Of a stretch of 64,000 nucleotides of DNA, positions 53,305 to 64,000 are shown in pieces. The DNA is from Prorocentrum cordatum. Lineage: Eukaryota > Sar > Dinophyceae > Prorocentrales > Prorocentraceae. Numbering within the stretch: the first letter of the stretch is position 1; every line of letters starts with the position of its first letter. The position numbers and the translations under genes were made by a program. The stretch lies in assembly GCA_963575745.1 (NCBI GenBank), contig CAUYUJ010022519.1, positions 42,501 through 106,500 on the forward strand, read 5' to 3'. The notes under the pieces are model-generated. The model had not been told where the DNA came from. It made no database searches and was given only the letters and a program-made list of their open reading frames with translations.

Positions 53305-56093
53305 AAAGCGTGATCCACCGCCGCTTTGCTATGGAACATGCCCCCCCTCTTATTCCGGAACCCTGCTTCCCCCGCCCTGCCGAAAATCCCTCAACCCTGC
53401 TCGAACCCCTCCACCCCCCCTTCCCCACCCCCCCTCCCCAGCAACCCCCCCCCTCCCCCTCCAGAAAACCGGGGGGGGGGCACTACCAGTTCGAACCCAC
53501 CCCCCCGGAAAACCGAGGGGGGCCACTACAAATTCGGACACCCCCCACTCGCCGCTGGCAAACGACTCCCGGGTCCCCACCACCATCCTCACCACTGCCC
53601 TGACCACTGTCCCCACCACTTCCATCCCCACCACTGTCCCATTGTCCCCACTGTCCCCACCACTGTCCCACTGTACCCACTCTTTCCACCACTGTCCCCA
53701 CTGTCCCCACCAGTGCCCTCACCACTGTCGCACCGTCCCCACTGTCCCCACCACTGTCCCCACCACGGACCCACTCTCCCCGCTGTCCCCAGTGTTCCCA
53801 ACACTGTCCCACTGACCTCACTGTCCCCACCACTTTCCACTGTCCCCAGTCCCCATCGCCGTCCCACGGTGCTGTCCCACTGTCTCTACTGCTCCCACCA
53901 CTGTCCCCAATGTCCCCGCCACTGTACCTATTGTACCATTGTCCCATTGTCCAACCACCGTCCTCACTACCGCCGCCACCACTGTCCCCACCACCACCGT
54001 CCCAACCAATATCCCAGTGTCCCCAACCACTGTCCTCACGACTGCCCTCAACACTGTCGCACTGTCCCCACTGTCCCCACCACTGTCCCCACCACGGTCC
54101 CAGTCCCCCACTGTCCCCACTGTCCCCACCACTGTCCCCGCTGTCCCACTGTCCCCACTGTTCCAACAGCTGTTCCACTGTGCTGTCACACTGTCCCCAA
54201 TGGCCACACCACTGTCCCACTGGTCCCCATCCCCACAGTACCACTGTCCCATTGTCCCACCACCGTCCCCACCACCGTCCCCACCACCGCCCTCACCACC
54301 GTCCCCACCACCGCCGTACCTACCACTGTCCCACTGTCCCTTCGCCACTGTCCCCACCACCACCACCGCCCCCACCAGTGTCCCACTGTCCCACTGCCCC
54401 CGCCACTGTCCCACTGTCCCCACTATTCCCACCACTGTCCCTCACTGTCCCCACCAGTGCCCTCACCACTGTCGCACTGTCCCCACTGCCCCCACCACCC
54501 CCATCCCAGTCTCCCCATTGTCCCCAGCACTGCCCCACTGTGCCCAATCCCCACGGCTGTCCCACTGTGCTGTCCCACTGTCCCCACTGCCCACACCACT
54601 GTACCTAGTGCACCACTGTGCCATTGTCCCACCACCATCCTCACTACCGCCCTCACCACTGTCCCCACCCACCACCACCGTTCCCACAACTGTCCCTCAG
54701 TTCCCAACCACCGTCCTCACGACCGCCCTCACCACTGTCCCCACCACCACCGTCCCCAGCACTGTCCCACTGTCCCCAATGCCCCCACCACCGTCCCACT
54801 GCCCCATCACCACTGTCCTCACCACCACCGTTCCCACCACTGTCCCCCCGCCACTGTCCCACTGTCCCCACTGTTCCCACCTCAGTCCCCACTGTCCCCA
54901 CCATACCCCCACCACTGTCGCACTGTCCCCACTGTCCCCACCACTGTCCCCACCACGGTCCCACTCTCCCCCCCACTGTCCCCACTGCCCCCACCGCTGT
55001 TCCAGTTAGTGTCCCACTGTCCCCACTGTCCCCAACACTGTCCCACTGTCCCAATTCCCACTGTACCACTGTCCCATTGTCCCACCACCGTCCTCACCAC
55101 CGGCCTCACTATTGTCCTCACCACCGCCATCCCCACCACTGGCCCACTATCCCCTCGCAACTGTCCCCACCACCACCGTCCCCACAAGTGTCCCAGTGTC
55201 CGCACTGTCCCCACCACTGTGCCACTGTACCCACTCTTCCCACCACTGTCCCCACCAGCGCCCTCACCACTGCCGCACTGTCCCCACTGTCCCCGCCACG
55301 GTCCCACTCTCCCCGCTGTCCCCACTGTCCCCACCACTGTCCCCACTGTCCCCACTCCCCACAACCATCCCCAACACCGTCCCAACCAGTGTCCCCACCA
55401 GTCCCCCATCCTGAGTGGGGGAGGAGGAGGGGTCGTTGCAGCAAGGGGGGGGGCTCGAACCACTGGTGACCACCCCCCGGGTTTCCAGAGGGGGGGGTTC
55501 GAACCAGTAGTGACCCCCCCTCTTATCATGATGGACCCGGGGGGGAGAGGGGGGGGTTGGAACCCCTAGTGATCCCCTGCGATTTTCGACGGGGGGGGGG
55601 GCGGGTTGGAAAACCCCAGTGACCCACCCCGGTGTTCTGCCAGCAGCGGCAGAACTTTTTTCGTCAGCGGCGAAGCGGTGAACTCCGCTCCACCGAGAAG
55701 ATAGATAGGGGCACTACCTAACCAACTGGCCGGCGAGCAAAGAGGGGGGGGCCGAGAGGAAGAAGGGACGTTCAGACGCCGAAGAGTTCGACGATGAGCA
55801 GCCGCGGGGGGGCAGCAGCAGCCAGGCGCGTAGGGCCAGAGCGCGATGGGCGGCCGTGGCGAGCCACAGTGGCAAGGGTGGCGGGGAGCGGCAGCCAGCG
55901 GCAAGGGCTGGAAGGGGGGCACAGCGGGACACCACGAGCGAGGTACCGCGGCGCACCGAGGAGAAGGCACAGCACTGAGCCGTGCGGAGGCAGGAGCAGC
56001 GGCCAGATAGCTGGCAGTGACTGGGGTAATGCGGCGGGACCGCCCGAGGCCAGGTGGCCAGGGGGCGGGGAGAGCAGCGGCAGAACACGCTCT
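53305..56093. mobile_element. Foldback element with C-rich minisatellite core, copy 2
   Basis: Left end AAAGCGTGATCCACCGCCGC, right end AGCAGCGGCAGAACACGCTC, as in copy 1 (6742-7946). The inner left (GGAAAACCG.GGGG, CACTACCAGTTCGAACC) and inner right (GGTTCGAACCAGTAGTGACC) arms are inverted. The core start CGCTGGCAAACGACTCCCGG matches 7068-7085. A second right-end copy lies inside at about 55642-55655, followed by about 420 bp of other sequence, so the element is longer or has a nested end. Confidence 0.7.
53575..55410 (+). repeat. CCCCACCACTGTC minisatellite core
   Basis: About 1.8 kb of CCCCACTGT and CCACCACTGTCC units. The 747-aa His/Pro/Thr-rich frame across it, with rival open frames on both strands, is a repeat translation. 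Confidence 0.93.
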
Positions 56094-56104
56094 TTCTTGT
56101 GTAT

Positions 56105-56148
56105 ATATATGTACATAAGTATACATATCTATATAGATATAGATATAT

Positions 56149-56200
<52 letters not shown>
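56105..56200. repeat. (TA)n microsatellite, left of an inserted element
   Basis: ATAG/ATAT units become pure AT from about 56152 to 56200. Confidence 0.95.
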
Positions 56201-56204
<4 letters not shown>

Positions 56205-56949
56205 GCCGGCCCAACGGGCCAGAGGCGTGCTAAGATCTCCGGTAACTGCTAAATAATACTTCTACTTCACGCGCGCGGGGCGGCCCCTGGGGGTCCCCGG
56301 ACGAAAAGTACCCCGGGCGATCCCCGGCAGACTCGGGTCAGAGATGGTTTTCCTCCTGGGCGCCGCCCCCGTGGCCCTCCAGAGAGCCCCAAGAAGGGCC
56401 ACGAGGCCGCCAAGAGCCCTCCAAGATGGTTCAAGAGTGCTCCGAGATGCCACACGATCGTTCCAAGACGCCCAAGATGGCCCCCAGACGCCCCAAGAGG
56501 CCTCCAAGAGCACTCCCCAGAGGGCCCCAAGAGGCAAAATTCATTACTTTTCCTTAGGTTTTGGGCAGATTTGGGCGTGTCCATCTTTTCGGCTTCCCGA
56601 CGCCCCAAGACGGCCCAAGAGGCCCCCAAGATCGCCCCAAGAGGGCCCAAGAAGCTCCCAAGAAGGCCCCAAGATGGCCCAAGAGGGCTCCAAGACGGCC
56701 CCAGAGGCATCCAAGACGGCCCAAGAGGGGCCCAAGAGGGCCCCAAGCGATGCCCCAAAGGGGGAACACAAAACAAAACTTCGAGCCCTCGGCCTTAAGA
56801 AGCCCCCAGGAGGCCTCAAGAGGCCCCTGAGAGGCCCCAAAAGCCCCCAAGAGGCCCTCAGGAGGCCCCCAAGCGACGCTGAAGAGGCCCCCCAGCGGCC
56901 CCAAGAGGCTCAGTCATGCGAAATGGGCCGGCGGAATGAGCGAAGCGAT
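56201..56949 (+). mobile_element. Minisatellite element with conserved ends, copy 2, inserted in (TA)n
   Basis: Begins ATTCGCCGGCCCAACGGGCC and ends GCGGAATGAGCGAAGCGAT as in 4738-5543, with the hinge at about 56545-56600. TA repeats lie immediately on both sides (to 56200 and from 56952). Confidence 0.8.
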
Positions 56950-56950
56950 C

Positions 56951-56998
<48 letters not shown>

Positions 56999-57154
56999 CA
57001 CACATGCATACATACATACATACATACATACATACATACATACACATATACATACATACATACTACATACATACATGCATACATGCATACATACATACAC
57101 ACAATATATACATCATACATACATACATACATACATACATACATACATCATACA

Positions 57155-57185
<31 letters not shown>

Positions 57186-57386
57186 CATACATACATACAT
57201 ACATACATACATACATACATACATACATACATACATACATACATACATACATACATACATACATGCATGCATGCATACATACATACATACATACAGACAG
57301 ACAGACAGACAGACAGACAGGCACAGACAGACAGACAGACAGACATACATACATACATATATATAGGTGTGTATATATATATAGAA

Positions 57387-57418
<32 letters not shown>

Positions 57419-57420
57419 CG
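56950..57420. repeat. (TA)n, (ACAT)n, (ACAG)n and (GA)n compound microsatellite
   Basis: TA run to 56995, ACAT tetramers to about 57290, ACAG tetramers to 57345, then TATA and AGAG runs. It yields apparent Tyr-Ile-His-Thr frames. Confidence 0.97.
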
Positions 57421-57559
57421 GAGCGGAGCGCAGGAGGGCCTTCCAACGCCTCTCGAACGAGCTCTGGAAGCTCTCGGGAGGAGCTTCCGAAGGAGCTTCT
57501 GGCAAATGTATCGATCTCACATACTACTCATCGACCTTGGGACTCCAATCCGACCAAAT

Positions 57560-58125
57560 CATGAAAACAACCAGCGACACTGCCACAAAACAACCACAAG
57601 ACAATCGCGTAACAACCTCGGGGAACCAAGCGGAACAGCCATGTAAGTAATCAGCTAAACAACCGCAGGACAACATCGGAACAACCGTCGGAATAGTAAT
57701 CGGAACAACCATCTAAACAACCAGCCAAGCAACCACAAAACAACCACGGAAAAAAAACGTGAGACAGCCACGGGGCCACCACAAGGGCAACCACTGAATA
57801 TCCAATGACCAACCACGGACCAACCACGGGACAACCACTGCCCACATACAGGACAACCACAAGACAACCGCGGGGCAGCCGCAAAACGGCCACGGGACAA
57901 CCACTGGACAACCACAGGACAACCGCGGGACACCCACGGAAGAACCACGGAACAACCACGGGACGAGCACAGAACAACAGCGGGACGGCCACATGAGAGC
58001 CACGGGGCAAGCAACAGGACCACCGCGGGACAGCCGCGGGACAACCACAGAACAACCACAGAACAACCACAAGACGACCACCGGACAGCCACCAGGACAA
58101 CCGCGGGACAACCGCGGGGGCCACC
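57560..58125 (+). repeat. CAACCACGGGACAACC minisatellite
   Basis: Units of about 11-12 bp (ACAACCACGGG, ACAACCGCGGG) with drift. No gene. Confidence 0.85.
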
Positions 58126-58383
58126 GTCCGCCCGCGAGGAGGGTGAACAATTTGATCGCAGACTGTCCTAAAAGCGCAGGGATCTGTCTCGCCCTCGCCA
58201 AGATTCGCCTCGCCCGCACGCACGCCACGCATGACGCGAACCGGAACCGAAACCGATGTCCCGGTCTGGGCACTTCTCTTCCCTCTGATATCACCACCAG
58301 TATCCGATGTAACTCGGGCCTGGATTCACAGAGCGCGTCTGGCTTTGATGAAAAACGACTTCTGCCAACTTCAACCCCTACCA

Positions 58384-58577
58384 TCGGCGGCGGGCGATGG
58401 GGGATGTGAGAAGGAGGAGGCCTTCTCCAAGGCGGCGTGGCTTCTCAGAAGCCCGCCAGCCTTCTGAGAAAGATTCTGTCTCCGGGGCAGGCTCAGAAAG
58501 CTCCTCGGAAGGCCGGGGGACTCCCGAACCTTCTGAGGAGGCCTTCTCCTTCTCGCTTCCCCCCTCGCCCGCCGCCA
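58384..58577. mobile_element. MITE-like element, copy 3
   Basis: TCGGCGGCGGGCGATGGGGG at the left and CCCCCCTCGCCCGCCGCCA at the right, with inverted GAGAAGGAGGAGGCCTTCTC extending inward to about 45 bp. 194 bp, no coding capacity. Confidence 0.8.
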
Positions 58578-58599
58578 ATGACATCGTGTGCAAAGAGCC

Positions 58600-59000
58600 T
58601 CCACCGCCCTCCGACCCCCGAGGAGCAGATGCCACACGGACGGGACGACGGCGCAGCTCGCCGCGCCACCGCACAGCACGACTGTATGGCACAGCGCCAC
58701 GCCGAACGGCACGACATCACGGTATGACACAGCACTGCATGGTACGGCACGCCCGACGGAGTCACACATTGGGAGCGAGGGAGGAGCGAGGAGGAGCGAG
58801 GAGGAGGAGGAGGAGAAAAGGAGGGGCCCTCGAGAGAAAGGCTGCAGAGCGACCTGGCACCACGGCACGCCACGCCCGAGGGAACTACGAATTGGGACCG
58901 CGGCGCGGCACGGCACGGCACGGCACGCCCGACTGAATCGTATGAGCCGGGGGGCACGGCGCGGCACGGAGCGGCAGGGCATGGCGCGGGGAGGGGCACG
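58600..59000. repeat. GGCACGGCAC-type low-complexity region
   Basis: Repeated CGGCACGG, GCACGGC and ACGCC words, plus a GGA tract at 58775-58820. Confidence 0.6.
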
Positions 59001-59911
59001 GGCATGCCACTGGCGACGCTGGCCCGGGTGCGGACGATTCAAAAGGGGTCTCACGCGGGATGGCACAGCGACCTTACGCGGCGGCTCACGCGGGTCGCCA
59101 ACACGGCACGCTACACTGGAGACGAAGGTGCTCACGCGCGACCTTGCGCGAGCAGCTTACGCGCCAATGTCGGCGCAGAAGACCCCCTTTTTTTGCGTCG
59201 CTCGGGTGGCACAGGAGCACGATTGACAACAAATCGCCGCCTGCGGCGGGATCTCGCATCGGCTTGCCACTTCCAGACCCAGGGCAGACCTATCAGCCTT
59301 CTTTGCGCCTGCGGTGGCGGAGGAATGGCTACAGTGGGGGCTCGACCACAAGAAACCTTCCACAAGAAACCCAACCCTGAGACCCCAGGACGTCCGTGGA
59401 TTTTTGGTGAGGGAACGTCGCGCTCTCCATAGCAAGACCCTCGAAACCGGAGAAACCCAGGGCACCCTGGAGGCAAGCGGGTTGTGCCTTGGAATCGGTC
59501 TCCACTGCATACTACTGGCGTGCTGGGTGCTGGCAGCACTCGTCCTCTCCTTCTCGCCCTGCCTCTCTCCGGGTGCGCCGAGGAAGGGGGGCCAGGAAGA
59601 GGGGGGGCGGGGGGGGGGGGCAGCGCACCATGGTCCGAGGCGTGTGCACGGACGAGGGGGGAGGGGAGGGGGAGGGCAGGCCAGGCACGCGCTGGCAGAA
59701 GAAAAGCGGGTCTGGGAGATCTCTCGTGGCCCTGGCCATTGGTGTCCACACACGGGCACACGTCTCGGTCGCCGCAGGCGGGAGGCGCTCCCCGCCGTCA
59801 CACGCTCGCGCGGCAAGCCGCGCGCGCCCGGTAGCCCCTCAAGGAAAAGGACTGGCCCCTCACGGGGCAGTAGCCGGGCGGGGCGCCAGGGGCGCACACA
59901 CGCACGCACGC

Positions 59912-59966
<55 letters not shown>

Positions 59967-60470
59967 CCCGCCCGCATCTCCGACGCTCCCCATCTCCCCC
60001 AGCCTGCTGGGAGCTCCCCTGAGATCCGACGTTGCGAACAAAATTGCGGCATCGTGGGAAATCACGACCCGAGCCGTGGACTCCATGTTTTTTAAAGCAT
60101 TTTTCGGGCTGGATCGATCTGCGATGGTCCCAGGGCCCGAAACCAGGCGAAAACGCCTGGCGAAAAAAGTTGCAACGCCCAGATCTCAGAGCCCCAGGGC
60201 CCCTGCCCGCCAGGGGATCGATGTGCGAGGGCCCCAGGACACGAAGCTGAGCGAAAATCCCGGGTGAAAAAACAGTTGCACGGGTCTCGGTCCTAATCAT
60301 CTGGGACTGCCCCGCTGCTTAAGGGCTTAAAGACTTACGCTGTCCCTCGTCTCGCGCTGGAGCTTCACGATTTCTCCAGGTTCACCTGGGCACCTCCAAA
60401 TGAAGCTCGACCTCTTTGGCTTTGCCTGGATGTACATCGAATTACGTCGATCTATCTAGCTTGATCACCG
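59001..60470. other. Unassigned sequence with a (CA)n microsatellite
   Basis: ACACAC run at about 59907-59962; a weak GGGCCC-family copy near 60080-60175. Open frames exist on both strands but no domain is recognised. Confidence 0.4.
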
Positions 60471-60660
60471 CAACCCTCAGGGACAACGAAGACGGCGACG
60501 ACGGCGAGGACAACGACGGCGAGGACGACGGCGGCGGTGACGACGACGACGGCGACGACGACGACGGCGACGACCGACGCCGACGACGCCGACGACGACG
60601 GCGACGACGACGAGAACGACGGCGACGACGACGGCGACGACGGCGGCGACGACGAGTCGT
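60471..60660. repeat. (GACGGC)n triplet array
   Basis: GAC, GGC and GAG triplets throughout. Confidence 0.95.
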
Positions 60661-60749
60661 CAAGCCCTCGGGGACCCGCGCGGCAGTCCTGCCCCGCCTC
60701 CCGAGGGGAGGCGGGCGGGGCAGAGGCGCGCGGCTGCTCGGGTATGGCT

Positions 60750-61265
60750 CGAAGTAGGAGGAGGAGAAGGCGGAGGAGGAGAAGGAGGAGGAGGAGGAGG
60801 GGGAGGGGGAGGAGAAGGAGGTGCAGGGTGGAGGGTGGAGGTTGGAGGAGGAGGAGGAGGAGGAGGAAGAGGAGGAGGAGGAGGAGGAGGAGGAGGAGGA
60901 GGAGGAGAAGGCGGAGGAGGAGGAGGAGGACGCCTCCTGGGGGGAGGCCCCTCTGGGCAGCGCGCAGCAACGCCGTGCGGGCCGCGCCCTCCTTCACGTT
61001 GGACCCCGCCTGCGGAGGCCGGCACTCCTCCTCCTCCTCCTCCTCCTCCTCCTCCTCCTCCCTCCTCCTCCCTCCTCCTCCTCCTCCTCCCTCCTCCTCC
61101 TCCTCCTCCTTCACCTCCCCCCCTCCTCCCCTCCCCTCCTCCTCCTCCTCCTCCTCCTCCTCCTCCTCCTCCTCCCCCTCCTCTTCCCTCCTCCCTCCTC
61201 CTCCTCCTCCCTCCTCCTCCTCCCTCCTCCCCCCTCCCCTCTCCTTCTCCTCCTCCTCCTCATCC
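60750..61265. repeat. (GGA)n then (CCT)n, inverted triplet arrays
   Basis: Purine GGA array (60750-60935) and pyrimidine CCT array (61025-61260) flank about 90 bp of complex sequence and could pair as a long hairpin. Confidence 0.93.
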
Positions 61266-61545
61266 GCCTCATCACCCTCTTCTTCGTCTTCTCCTTACTG
61301 TGATGTCTCGTATTGTTATTGTTGCTATTCGTATGAATATTAGTAGCTTTACTCTTCTTAACGCTATTGAGACTCATAGTATTGTGTATGATGTAGTCTT
61401 AGCGCTATCAATAATAATGTGTGTTTATTGCTACTGATGCGATTACTCTTACTCATCTAAGTATTATTCTGAGCGTTGTGGTGCTTATTACGATTTAAGA
61501 ATCGTTTCCAAATTATCCGCATTAGTATCATCATGAATATTACTC
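61266..61545. other. Unassigned AT-richer spacer
   Basis: Complex sequence with TATTGTTATTGTTGCTATTC-like words; nothing recognised. Confidence 0.4.
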
Positions 61546-61968
61546 CTCCAAAATCTTCCTCCTCCTCCTCCTCGCCCTCCTCCTTCCTCCTCCTCCACCT
61601 CCTCCTCCTCCTCCTCCTCCTCCTCCTCCCCTCCTCTCCTCCCCCCTCCTCCTCCTCCTCCTCTCTCCTCCTCCTCCTCCTCCTCCTCCTCCTCCTCCTC
61701 TCTCTCTCCTCCTTCCTCTCCTCCTCCTCCTCCTCCAACTCCCCCTCCCCCTCCCCTCCCCCTCCTCCTCCTCCTCCCTCCTCCTCCTCCTCCTCTCCTC
61801 CTCCTCCTCCTCCTCCTCCTCCTCCTCTCCTCCTCCTCCTCCTCCTCCTCCTCCTCCTCCTCCTCCTCCCTCCTCCTCCTCCTCCTCCTCCTCCCCTCCT
61901 CTCTCCTCCTCCTCCTCCTCCTCCTCCTCCTCCTTCTTTCTCCTCCTCCTCATCATCCTTCTCCTCAG

Positions 61969-62006
<38 letters not shown>

Positions 62007-62007
62007 G

Positions 62008-62093
<86 letters not shown>

Positions 62094-62099
62094 CACCCA

Positions 62100-62131
<32 letters not shown>

Positions 62132-62626
62132 GCATCCTCATCATCATCGTCATCAGCATCATCATCATCATCATCAGCATCAGCATAATCAGCATCATCA
62201 TCATCATCATCAACATCAACATCAACATCAACATCATCAGCATCATCATCATCAGCAGCATCATCATCATCACCACACCACCACCATCATCACCATCATC
62301 ATCATCATCATCATCAGCAGCATCATCATCATAATCATCATCATCATCATCATCATCATCGTCATCATCATCATCATCATCGTCATCATCATCAGCATCA
62401 GCATCAGCATCAGCATCATCATCATCATCATCATCCTCATCATCATCCGCATCATCATCAGCATCATAATCGTCATCATCATCATCAGCATCATCATCAT
62501 CATCATCGTCATCAGCATCATCATCAGCAGCAGCATCATCGTCATCAGCATCATCAGCATCATCATCATCATCATCCTCATCCTAATCCTTATCAGCATC
62601 CTCATCCTCATCACCATCACCACCAC

Positions 62627-62664
<38 letters not shown>

Positions 62665-62741
62665 GCATCATCATCATCATCCTCATCATCAGCATCATCA
62701 GCATCAGCATCATCAGCATCATCATCATCAGCAGCAGCATC

Positions 62742-62808
<67 letters not shown>

Positions 62809-63233
62809 GCCTCATCATCGTCATCAGCAGCATCATCGTCATCAGCAGCATCAGCAACATCATCGGCATCATCATCAGCAGCAGCATCATTATCGGCATC
62901 ATCAGCAGCAGCAGCATCACCAGCATCATCATCATCATCATCATGAGCAGCATCTTCATCACCAGCATCATCATCATCCTCAACATCACCTCCATCATCA
63001 TCCGCAGCAGCATCATCAGCGTCATCATACTCATCATCAGCAGCATCATCAGCATCATCATCATCATCATCCGCATCATCATCATCAGCATCATAATCGT
63101 CATCATCATCAGCATCATCATCATCGTCATCATCATCAGCATCATCAGCAGCAGCATCATCGTCATCAGCATCATCAGCATCATCATCATCCTCATCCTA
63201 ATCCTCATCATCATCCTCATCCTCATCACCATC

Positions 63234-63283
<50 letters not shown>

Positions 63284-63535
63284 AAGCATCATCCTCATCA
63301 TCAGCATCATCAGCATCATCGGCCTCCTCCTTCTCTTCCTCCTTCTCATCTTCCTCCTCCTCTTCTTGCGCCTACCACTCGTCCTACTCCTACCCCGCCT
63401 CTTCCTCCACCTCATCCTTCTCTTCCTCCTCCTGCTCCTCCTCCTCCTCCTGATCCTACTCCTCCTACCCCTCCTCCTCCTCCTCTTCCTCCTCTTCCTC
63501 CTCGTCTTCCTCGTCCTCCTCCTCCTCGGCGACGA
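61546..63535. repeat. (CCT)n then (ATC)n then (CCT)n triplet block, about 2 kb
   Basis: CCT to about 61960, ATC/AGC to about 63325, then TCC/CTT/CGT triplets. One 762-codon plus frame crosses it as a repeat translation. Confidence 0.97.
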
Positions 63536-63699
63536 GGGCCTCCCAGGATGCACAAAGACGCGAAAACGAGGAAGGGTAGCGATATCGGTACCTCTTTCTC
63601 CTCTTACGAGGACGGCGCCCATGCATCGAATCGTACCATGCCTGGACTCCCTTCAGGCCCCGCTTCCGCGCGGAACTGTGCATAGTGTTTCGGCTCTGA

Positions 63700-64000
63700 C
63701 AGCCGAAAAACTGTGCACCGTACCACTCCCAGGCCGAGGATCGACGACGCCTCGGGGGCGATGATGCAACACGGTGCACACAAGTCATCCGCGGAACTCT
63801 GACCAACGCGACGGTTAGCGAAGGCGTCAGGCTGGACTTGGACAAAGATAAATCCGTTCCAGGCGTTCCAGAACGCTCTCAAAGCGTTCCTGAACGCTAT
63901 GAGAAGGCCGCGGCGCCCGAGAAATCCTCTAGAGCCGCCACAGAGATCCTCAATTTATCCTCATCCGAATTTGTCCTCGCCCTGGCTTTGTCTGAAGGCG
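63700..64000 (+). CDS. Possible exon or partial gene running off the right edge
   Basis: After a TGA at about 63697 one plus frame stays open to the window end: about 100 codons reading ...VIRGTLTNATVSEGVRLDLD, KDKSVPGVPERSQSVPERYE, then KAAAPEKSSRAATEILNLSS and FVLALALSEG. The mixed, charged composition differs from the repeat frames nearby. No start codon, splice site or family identified; a competing minus frame (63604-63882) exists. Confidence 0.25.

Noticed and set aside
53326-55569. 747-codon His/Pro/Thr-rich open frame
   Set aside because: Minisatellite core of a foldback element; overlapping frames on both strands are equally open and the homologous core at 7060-7700 is not conserved as protein.

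Overview
The window comes from a dinoflagellate nuclear genome. The decisive evidence is two genomic copies of the dinoflagellate trans-spliced leader (dinoSL). One is an exact 22-nt copy at 6137-6158 (+). The other has one mismatch, at 43182-43203 (-), and sits at the 5' end of an intronless gene copy. A degraded dinoflagellate-type LINE, very high GC and extreme repeat density agree with this. I cannot name the genus. There is no rRNA, tRNA, CRISPR array or bacterial-style operon, and most long open frames are translations of simple repeats.

Layout. 1-6136: triplet microsatellites, hairpin repeats, a MITE-like element and a GC-rich minisatellite element. 6137-8337: dinoSL directly followed by ATG and a broken coiled-coil ORF, interrupted by a 1.2-kb foldback element (6742-7946). 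10049-11961 and 13400-20044: two copies of one element sharing both ends. The second also contains a 5.6-kb insert with the two best intact genes of the window, both on the minus strand: a 356-aa protein with a duplicated domain (14640-15710) and a 728-aa endonuclease/exonuclease/phosphatase-fold protein (17180-19366). The two genes share a roughly 430-bp downstream module and a short same-orientation repeat that enters both reading frames as a Gly-Ala-Ser-Gln-Pro-Ala-like peptide. 20210-25660: MITE-like and palindromic elements and minisatellite. 25661-32574: frameshifted LINE (ORF1, then endonuclease, reverse transcriptase, zinc knuckle, RNase H and C-terminal zinc motifs). 32575-41160: microsatellites, minisatellites and tail modules. 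41161-43203: retroposed, SL-bearing copy of a lectin/VWD-like secreted protein gene, flanked by a 19-bp target-site duplication. 43204-53230: minisatellites, a roughly 160-bp satellite and an AT-rich island. 53305-56093: second foldback element. 56201-64000: second copy of the 4738-5543 element inserted in (TA)n, more microsatellites, a third MITE-like copy and a possible exon at the right edge.

The window is mainly a record of nested insertion. A family of G-rich minisatellite elements, recognisable by a conserved internal hinge and a conserved tail, was the target for two independent retro-insertions: the LINE and the SL-mRNA copy. Uninterrupted paralogues at 44170-45400 show the likely pre-insertion structure. 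The strongest candidates for something new are the SL-retrogene with complete retroposition hallmarks, the foldback element whose removal restores a reading frame, and the shared-end element pair of which one copy carries a two-gene cassette.
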